Assembly: GCA_020635205.1 (NCBI GenBank)
Contig: JACKAE010000005.1
Coordinates: forward strand, 124,001 to 188,000
Direction of reading: 5' to 3'
Origin: Ignavibacteria bacterium
GTDB taxonomy: Bacteria > Bacteroidota > Ignavibacteria > OLB7
DNA length: 64,000 bases
In this document: positions 34,969-43,000 of the stretch, one piece after another
Layout of the letters: each line of letters opens with the position of its first letter
How positions within the stretch are numbered: position 1 is the first letter of the stretch
The notes under the pieces: model-generated
Database searches by the model: none
What the model was told of the DNA's origin: nothing
What the model saw: the letters and a program-made list of their open reading frames with translations, nothing else
Position numbers and translations under genes: made by a program

Positions 34969-37900
34969 TTACAACTCAATCATCCGCTCCCAGTGTCGTT
35001 TGATGGCAAAGGCTTCTGTGTGGCGATCAACGCGCTCCAACGAGACAACGAAGGCCTCAAACACCTCTTCGTCATACCGAACATAGTTGAAGGCTTGACG
35101 AAGGATGTCAACCGCTCCCTCATGGTCCGACGAGTTCGTCAAGGTGTGAGCAACCTGAAGAGTCAACCGCTTTATCTGTCCCTCAAAGTCAAGGCGTGCC
35201 GACTCAAAAAAATCTCCGTAGAGGGTCGGGAAGGCAGTCCCTTTCATTACGATCCCAAGTGCGAATCCAAGTTCCTGTTTTGCCTTCCGGATATTGAAGA
35301 CCTTCATTGCCCTGGCACAGTTCTCCAGATGTTCAATTGCATCCAGAATATCTACTTGAATAACGTCACGATTCAGTCGAGGTGGAGCAGCGCGACGAGT
35401 GATGAGGCTTTCCTTGCCGAGGAGTTTTCGTAGTCGGGAGACAATAATGCGGAAATAATTCCCTGCGTTCTCATAGTCGGTTCCGTCCTCTGTGGCTACC
35501 AGTCGGAACTCTTCCAGTGAAAATTGCTTCGACAGGATTTCACTTGCAACAATCATTCCCAGTGTCTGCTTCACTCTGGCTCCAGTTACTTTCTGGGGAA
35601 GTTCGTTCGGTATAGTGACAGTAATAGATCCCAGCATCGAGAGGATTGTCTTATTCTGCTCTCTTTCGGTTGTAGCCTTCCGCGGACTGTAGGCAAGAAG
35701 ATTCTCTTTGCGTTGCTGTTCTTCTTCTCTTCGCCACTCTTCTACCTGTTTCTTCGACAATCTCTTTTCTGCGATCGCGATCAATGGCCCCATTAATCCG
35801 GCGAGTCTCTGTTCCTTCGCCCACTTTAAGGCGACTACGACCCCTTCGCGCGATGCGTCGACCAGAGGCTTCGGCATCTTCTCTTGACTGTTGCTGTAGT
35901 ACATTTCTATAAGTGGAATAGCCAGTTGTGTGAACCAGAGTTGATGCAGGTGAACAGGTGGAGTTCTCAGGAGGTGTGTGAGTTCAGATATCTGTGTTGG
36001 ACTGAGGGCTTCCCGCGTAACAACTGAGGTTGCCAAGGATTCAAGAGAGTGCAAACTGATAGGGAATGGATGGTTTAACAGTTCCGCAAGTCGATCCAGA
36101 TCGTGGTGTACTATGCAAAGTGCCAGCAAGGAATCAGTGCTTGTGGTCGCATAATCATTGTTGTTGAAAGTACCTTTATCTGGAGCAATTTCCTGTGCCA
36201 GTGAGAGGAATTCCTCGGGATAGGAGGTGATAACTCTCTTGTCGAGGAGAGTAGTCACAAGGCTGTTACGCAAGGTCTCTTCTGTATTGTAGACAGAGGA
36301 AGGAACTTCGTTTGATGTGTTGACGGCGTGCAGAATATCTGTGATAGCAGCATGGATATCTGCTGGTGTGAGTCCCAGATAGATCATCATTTCTATCTGG
36401 TGCCTGTACAGAATATTCCTGCGCATAGTGTCAGGATTCATGTGCCCTTGCAGATGATGTTGTACCATCTCCCAGCCTTTGGCGACATCCCCGCTCATGA
36501 TATGCATAACGAGGTATGACCAGAAGAAATCCCAGTAACGCTCTCTTGAGACAGAGCCGGCAATGCGTTTTGCCAGGTTCTGTTTTGCAGAGAGAGCTTC
36601 TGGAGTATCAAACAAAAGAAGAAGCCGGGAACCAACCAGAGTCAAAAGGTGAAGGTAGAGCGGATCGGTTTCGGGTATCTCTTCCAGCAAGTATGTAAAC
36701 TCCTGTTCGACCCAACAGGAAATACTGGGATCAGGTTGGCTCCGTAATGTTGTAGCCACAGTAAACACTACGTGAGTAAACTCTTCTGTGGCTCGTATTT
36801 CGGGGAAGTGCTCAACCAGACGTGTACCCTCAGCGATAATCTCAAGCAATTGTGGTTTCCAGGGATATCTGGAATTAAATGTTGCTCCCAGTGCTCCAGC
36901 CCGTAGTGCAGCTTCTGTGGCATTTCGTGGATTACGGGTAATGCGTCTCAACTCCTCGATGGCGATGCTGTAATTCTCACTATCCTCAACTACGTCGTAG
37001 TGACAGACTTTCATGTCGAGAACTTTGACGTTGTTTCGCAATTTCTCTTCACTCTGCCATTGTTCAGCATATCGGTCGTGGAATGCATAGAAAAGTGGAT
37101 TGAACGACATAGCAAGAATGGGAGAGAGGTTGCTGACAATCAATACCTTAGAGTGCAGCCATTGAAAAACTTTTGAAGTCAAAGCCGGACTGGCCTCGCT
37201 CCAATCTGCTTTGGCAATTGCCTTCATCGCAGTTATCGAGTAGAATGCTCCTTCTGATTCTATGAGAGAAAGAACAGGAATGTCAGCGAAATCGATGTTC
37301 TGAAGGAGTTGTTGGTGGACAAATGTGTGGCAGAATCGCAGGGGAGTGTCTGCTGTTGTAGTGCCCCACAAGGGTTCAATAAAGTGAACACCGTCGACAA
37401 TAACTCCTTTCGCTTTCAGCAAGGTCAGGATGTCTGTACTGTTGGGAAGCAATGCTTCCGCAGCCTCGACCGAGAAAATCTCTCCCAGCAATGCCAGTCG
37501 CCGTGTCCACCGGATTTCGTCAGGGGTCAGATGCCACAATAGTTCGGCCGACACAGCAGTAATCATACTGTTGACCTTTGACTGCAGGTTCTTTTGGAAA
37601 TTTTTGTTCCCCTGACGAATAGAAAGCAGGTAGTGCATCAATTCTGGAATGACCGACGATAATATCAAGGGGCTACCGTAGGTTGATTCGTGGACTTGGG
37701 TTGTGATATCGTGGCCGTTGGAAATCCCATAGTGGCGAAGTAGGGTATGTGTCTCTTCTGGGTTAAAAGGCCCCAGGTCTAAAGTCCTCTTGATATACGG
37801 AAGGATGTTAATGTAAGCACTGTTCCGGCCTGTCCGGGAACTGGCGAAGAGACAGAGAGGTGTTGAGCGAAGGCTTGCAATGAGATTCTTCAGGTCAAAT

Positions 37901-38307
37901 GCCTCACTCTCGTCCAAGAGATGTAAATCTTCGAGGAGGAGGAGAGTAGGACGAATCTGTAGCAGGTGCCGGAGGGCTGACAGAATACTCTCCGAGGTCG
38001 CGCTGATTTCACGCGGATACAGTTTGCGAACCGTATAGTTGTTTACCAAGGCACTGCTGAGCATCCCGGTGACCGACGTTACAGAGTCTGGATAGAACCG
38101 TGTAGAGATAATAATCGCGTCCGGTTCGTTAAACTGTAGTAAAGCCTGTTCTAAAAGACGACTCTTGCCAATACCGGCTTCGCCACTAATCCACATGACG
38201 GCAACTTCGTCTCCGTGAACTACTTCGTGGAAAAAACGATGTATCTGAACAAGTTCCTCTTCTCTGCCAATAAATGGCAAGCCGATAAAATTTTCCTGTA
38301 ATGTCAT
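34969..38307 (-). CDS. Large AAA-type ATPase regulator with C-terminal SARP-like winged helix and BTAD domain
   Basis: About 1112 residues from the ATG at 38305-38307; an ATG at 38358 would add 17 residues that look unrelated. LPFIGREEELVQIHRFF begins an AAA_16-type ATPase. Walker A is GEAGIGKS (about 42-49) and Walker B LLLLEDLHLLD (about 122-132). A long helical, TPR-like middle follows. The last 240 residues carry an OmpR/SARP-type winged helix (VTGARVKQTLGMIVASEIL, NYFRIIVSRLRKLLGKESLI) followed by a bacterial transcriptional-activation domain (AFPTLYGDFFESARLDFEGQ, EGAVDILRQAFNYVRYDEEV). In AfsR-type SARPs this module is N-terminal, so the order is reversed here. It is probably a signal-integrating activator; its target genes are unknown. 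It lies downstream of a serine hydrolase gene. Confidence 0.8.
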   Translation of the reverse strand: MTLQENFIGLPFIGREEELVQIHRFFHEVVHGDEVAVMWISGEAGIGKSRLLEQALLQFNEPDAIIISTRFYPDSVTSVTGMLSSALVNNYTVRKLYPREISATSESILSALRHLLQIRPTLLLLEDLHLLDESEAFDLKNLIASLRSTPLCLFASSRTGRNSAYINILPYIKRTLDLGPFNPEETHTLLRHYGISNGHDITTQVHESTYGSPLILSSVIPELMHYLLSIRQGNKNFQKNLQSKVNSMITAVSAELLWHLTPDEIRWTRRLALLGEIFSVEAAEALLPNSTDILTLLKAKGVIVDGVHFIEPLWGTTTADTPLRFCHTFVHQQLLQNIDFADIPVLSLIESEGAFYSITAMKAIAKADWSEASPALTSKVFQWLHSKVLIVSNLSPILAMSFNPLFYAFHDRYAEQWQSEEKLRNNVKVLDMKVCHYDVVEDSENYSIAIEELRRITRNPRNATEAALRAGALGATFNSRYPWKPQLLEIIAEGTRLVEHFPEIRATEEFTHVVFTVATTLRSQPDPSISCWVEQEFTYLLEEIPETDPLYLHLLTLVGSRLLLLFDTPEALSAKQNLAKRIAGSVSRERYWDFFWSYLVMHIMSGDVAKGWEMVQHHLQGHMNPDTMRRNILYRHQIEMMIYLGLTPADIHAAITDILHAVNTSNEVPSSVYNTEETLRNSLVTTLLDKRVITSYPEEFLSLAQEIAPDKGTFNNNDYATTSTDSLLALCIVHHDLDRLAELLNHPFPISLHSLESLATSVVTREALSPTQISELTHLLRTPPVHLHQLWFTQLAIPLIEMYYSNSQEKMPKPLVDASREGVVVALKWAKEQRLAGLMGPLIAIAEKRLSKKQVEEWRREEEQQRKENLLAYSPRKATTEREQNKTILSMLGSITVTIPNELPQKVTGARVKQTLGMIVASEILSKQFSLEEFRLVATEDGTDYENAGNYFRIIVSRLRKLLGKESLITRRAAPPRLNRDVIQVDILDAIEHLENCARAMKVFNIRKAKQELGFALGIVMKGTAFPTLYGDFFESARLDFEGQIKRLTLQVAHTLTNSSDHEGAVDILRQAFNYVRYDEEVFEAFVVSLERVDRHTEAFAIKRHWERMIEL

Positions 38308-38536
38308 GGCATAGCTGCGGGGGTATATTCCTGACGCATCGGGGGCTTGTCTTGCCAAACAATCTCTTCAAAAGAAATCTTGCGAAGCCGAACGTACAAT
38401 TGACCGCAAGGCGAGTTATGGTATTGTATATCGGTTTTCTTCCTGCACCGCGAACACTGAGTGCACACGATACTGTGAGAACAGGCAGATTCCATACCTC
38501 AGCCGAGAGTGCTACGAAGAAGGTAAAGATAGTGAC

Positions 38537-39817
38537 TTACAGTTTTCCTGGAAGACAACTGTAGAGGAGATTATTATACTCGAAGAGAAGTTGGGCACTA
38601 CTCATATCGGGCATGTGAGAAAACAAAATGCCTGCAACCTGGTTGGTCGGATCGACAAAGAAATACGTGTGGGTTGCACCTACCCAACCGAAAGTTCCAG
38701 GAACTTTTCCGAGTAGATTTGGTGCAAGACTCACCGATACGCCAAGACCAAAGCCGAGGCCGGGAAATGGGACAGAACCGATTGTGATTGGTAGTGCTGA
38801 GTCAGGTAGGGTATTTGTGGTCATTTGCTGTAGAGATAGAGGGCTCAGGATAGACGTTCCGTTCCAGCTGCCGCCGTTCAGAAGCATCTGGCAGAAGATT
38901 GTGAAATCTGATATTGTAGAAACAAGCCCGCTGTTGCCTCGTGGGAACGGATGGTAGCTTCCCTCATCCGGCCTCCACATCGGTATCAAAGCTCCGCTTG
39001 TATCCGGAATATAGAGACGAGCAAGATTGTGCATCTCCTCTTCTGGAACAGTAAAAGAAGTGTTGGTCATCCCAAGTGGAGCAAATATGTGTTTGCTCAG
39101 GTAGAGATCGAAAGAGGTATCGGAGACAATCTCAACAACTCGTGCCAGAACGTCTGTACTGTGACTGTAGGTGAACTTTGTACCGGGTTCAGCGCACAAC
39201 GGTAATTCTGCCAGCACGGTCACCAGATGCTCCAGTGTCGCAATCTCACCCGAGAGACGCTCCCGATACAGTTGCCCGATCTCATCCTGCTCAAGTCCAG
39301 AAGAAAGCCCACTGGTGTGGTTGAGCAGATGGCGAATAGTGATCGATGTGGAAGGCTGTTCCCCAGTGGTAAATACTGTTGTGGTGGAGAATGCCGGGAT
39401 GTATCGGGAGACAGGATCATCCAACGTAAGCAAACCCTTCTCTACAAGTTGGAGGATGGCAATGCTTGTGATGACTTTCGAGAGGGAGGCAAGACGAAAT
39501 CGAGTACTGTCGTTGACTGGAAGTCTCTTCTCCAGATCACGATATCCCATCGTTGTGTGGAAGACAACAGAGCTGCCTTGTATTACCACCGCGGCAATCC
39601 CCGGCAGTCGTTTCTGACGAAGATAATCATTGAAGTGTTCGGTCATTCGTGTGAAGTCAAGCGTGTCAGGGAATTGTTTTGACAACAAAGAATCAGAGTA
39701 GCGAATAGAAGCATAGCTGGCCAGAACATCAGTTGACTGCAGAAGTGTTATTCCCGGAAACAGGATGCAGAGAATGAATATCCTTCCAAATAATGGCAAG
39801 GTTCGCAGAGTTGACAT
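38537..39817 (-). CDS. Secreted serine hydrolase, beta-lactamase/PBP4* family
   Basis: About 426 residues from the ATG at 39815-39817. This start gives a signal sequence (MSTLRTLPLFGRIFILCILF); an ATG five codons upstream is possible, and the ATG at 40066 would add an unrelated 83-residue lead. The beta-lactamase-fold motifs are SLSK (Ser111 to Lys114), TYSH (Tyr217-Ser-His, where Asn is usual in class C) and HLLNHTSGL. The C-terminal GTFGWVGATHTYFFVDP is where the family has its third motif. It probably hydrolyses a D-amino-acid peptide or ester in the periplasm. It is divergent from the S74 fibre gene, with 267 bp between starts, and 229 bp upstream of the SARP-like regulator on the same strand. 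Confidence 0.8.
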   Translation of the reverse strand: MSTLRTLPLFGRIFILCILFPGITLLQSTDVLASYASIRYSDSLLSKQFPDTLDFTRMTEHFNDYLRQKRLPGIAAVVIQGSSVVFHTTMGYRDLEKRLPVNDSTRFRLASLSKVITSIAILQLVEKGLLTLDDPVSRYIPAFSTTTVFTTGEQPSTSITIRHLLNHTSGLSSGLEQDEIGQLYRERLSGEIATLEHLVTVLAELPLCAEPGTKFTYSHSTDVLARVVEIVSDTSFDLYLSKHIFAPLGMTNTSFTVPEEEMHNLARLYIPDTSGALIPMWRPDEGSYHPFPRGNSGLVSTISDFTIFCQMLLNGGSWNGTSILSPLSLQQMTTNTLPDSALPITIGSVPFPGLGFGLGVSVSLAPNLLGKVPGTFGWVGATHTYFFVDPTNQVAGILFSHMPDMSSAQLLFEYNNLLYSCLPGKL

Positions 39818-40084
39818 GGATCGTTGGTGCATCACAGTAGTTGAAAAACAGATATTCTGGTTGTGCACGTTTTTATGGCTGCCAGTCCACAGGTTGTCGG
39901 AAATCCAGTCACCAATATAGTAGTGAAGCGAGGCTTGTTGAGCTGGGCGAGATGATTTGAGAAGGAGATTGTTATGGTTTTGCGGTAGGAATGAAACGGT
40001 ATTGAAAGCCTTTGTTATGGTGCTGACGGTATGTTGGGTGTTCCCCCTGGTAACAGGAACAACCACCGGAAACAGTAGAACGAA

Positions 40085-43000
40085 ATGATCTTTCGCACAA
40101 TCCTTGCAATCACCTCGGCACTCTGCCTTCCCGTTTTAATCCTTCACTCTCAGCCGGTCACAGATGGTATGGGAAACGTTGGAATCGGGACTGTTGCTCC
40201 ACACCAAAGTTCAATTCTTGAAACATCCTCAACGGCGAAAGGAATCCTTCTGCCTCGACTGAACACTCTCCAGCGTGATGCTATTGTCCGACCGGCTCAC
40301 GCGCTGTTGATCTTCAACACCGATGACTCTACCTTTCAGTATAACTACGGCGATGAGTTCCGACCTCTCTGGTATCGGCTCGTCGTGGTTGATAACAATG
40401 GTCAGTTCCGTGCTCCGCTGAGTCCCGGTGCACTCTGGTATGGCGGAGCCGACTCAGTAGCTACGGAGTTAGCTCCGGGATTACCAGGAGATGTGTTGGT
40501 GATCGACTCGACCGGAAGTCGCCCGGCATGGCAGCCGATGGGGTTGCTGAACTACTGGAGACTCGGGGGGAACACCGCCCCTTCGTCGAACATCTTCGGT
40601 ACTCTCGATGCAACGGATATCGACGTGCGCACCAATAACATTAATCGGATGAGAGTGGATGGGACAACCGGCGATGTCTCAATTGCGAGCAGTTTGAGTC
40701 TCAACGGAGCCTCAACCCCCCTCAACTTGAATGGGACTTCAGGCCTGGCCGGAGAGATCCTCCAATCTGGAGGAGCTGGAGCAACTCCGGAGTGGAGCAG
40801 CGATCTGAACGTGAACTCGGTGACGGTCGACTCGCTGACAGTCAACGAGTATGCGAACATCACCAACAACATCTTCACAACCGACTCGGCAGTCTTCAAC
40901 ACGAACGTGGTCTTCAACGACACGGCAGTTTTCAATGACTACACGAACATCAACGGCGTGGAGTTCTTTGTCGACTCGACGGTGAACTTCTGGAATCAGG
41001 TGACGATCAACCTGGACTCGACGGTAGTGAATAACGTGTTTGTGTCGAACGACACGGCGGTCTTCAACGGCCCGACGATCTTTGGGGACACAGTGATCTT
41101 CAACACACTGCCGAGCTTGCCACTCTCAGAAGATGCCCTCTACGTTGGCGATGTCAATAACGTGGCGACAGAGTTGCCAACGACAAATGTCCCGGGAGCG
41201 GTGCTGCAACAAAGTGCCTCTGGCAGCCCGCTCTGGGACAACAATCTGAACGTGAACTCAGTAACGGTCGATTCGCTGACAGTCAACGAGTATGCGAACA
41301 TCACCAACAACATCTTCACAACCGACTCGGCAGTCTTCAACACGAACGTGGTCTTCAACGACACGGCAGTTTTCAATGACTACACGAACATCAACGGTGT
41401 GGAGTTCTTTGTCGACTCGACGGTGAACTTCTGGAATCAGGTGACGATCAACCTGGACTCGACGGTAGTGAATAACGTGTTTGTGTCGAACGACACGGCG
41501 GTCTTCAACGGCCCGACGATCTTCGGGGATACGGTGATCTTCAACACACTGCCGAGCCTGCCGTTGAGTGAGAACGCGATGTATGTGGGGAACGGAGCGA
41601 ACGTTGCAGTAGAGTTGGCACCGGGAACCGCCGATCAAGTGTTACAGATCGATGGGAGCGGCTCACCAACTTGGCAAACACTTGACCTCCTCCCAACCGG
41701 CACCGTAAACAACTCGACACTCGTCTGGGACAACGTGAACGGCGAGTGGATCGAGAACGTGAACGTGACGCTGAACCCGACGAACGGAAACACCGACATC
41801 AACGGTGACCTGAACGCAGATGGGACTGCGGTCTCGTTCCCGAACATCCCAACGACAACGACGAGTACGGCGGTGGTGGTGACCGACGGAGTAGGGAACT
41901 TGCAGACAACGGATGTGGATGACTTGTTAGGGAACGCAACGTTGACAGAGGATAACATCTGGGTTGGCGATGCTTCGAACAACCCGTCGGAGTTATCACC
42001 GGGGAATGATGGCGATGTGCTAACAATCAGCGGCACAACGCCGACGTGGACAGCCAACCCCGGAGGACTTTTACCGGGAGGGACGACGTTGAACTCGACG
42101 TTGCGGTGGGATGGGACGAACTGGGTGGAGAACGTGAACATGCGTTCGGATGCTTCGGGCAATAGCATCAACGAAGGAACCCTGACAGTCAACGGAGCAT
42201 TGACGGCGACCGCGGCAACGAATGTTGTTGGAGACAACAGTGCGAACCAACAACTGAGGGTCGACGGCGTTGTCGACGCGGTAGTTGGTAACACGTTGGT
42301 TGGTAATCCGACAGTGTGGGACGAGGTAATCGACGGCGACGTAGTTGCGACGGGTCTGATAAAGGCAGGCGGCTCGTTGTGGATCGACGGAGTGACGCCG
42401 AACAACCATCGCGTGGTAGCGAACGACGATCTGACAGTAGGTACAACGAACGCGAATGCAATTCGATTGTCGACGAACGGTACAACGGCGGTGTCGATTG
42501 ACGGGACAACACAGCAGGTGAACGTAGAGCGTAGCGTGAATCTCAATGGAGCAAATGTACCCTTCCTTGTCAACGGTGCTGCCGGTACTGCGGGGCAGAT
42601 TCTTCTTTCGAGTGGTCCCGGAGTAACTCCAAATTGGCGTACATCCGATGAACTTTTTTGGGGACTTAACGGGAATAGTGGGACAACTCCTGGAACAGGT
42701 GCAAACCAGAATTATCTGGGCACAAGTGATATGCAGGATTTTGTAGTGGCGACCAACAGCACAGAACGTTTCCGCATAAACAGGGATTCCGGTGCTGTCT
42801 TGCCGGGAATAGACGATACCTATGACCTCGGGGCTTCAAATCTTCGCTGGAGAGATGTATACGTGGGGCCAAGCTCTTTGCACTTGGTCTCGAATGCCGC
42901 AGAGACCGGGACACCACGAGATTGGAAGCTGGGGATCGAAGAGTCGACTCTTGGGAACAAACGGGGTAATTTTCAGGTTTCTCTCGGTACTACCGAAGCT

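Noticed and set aside
41635..42573. 312-residue minus-strand frame in the fibre gene
   Set aside because: The plus frame is continuous and carries family repeats; the minus frame is rich in Ser/Pro and has no family pattern.
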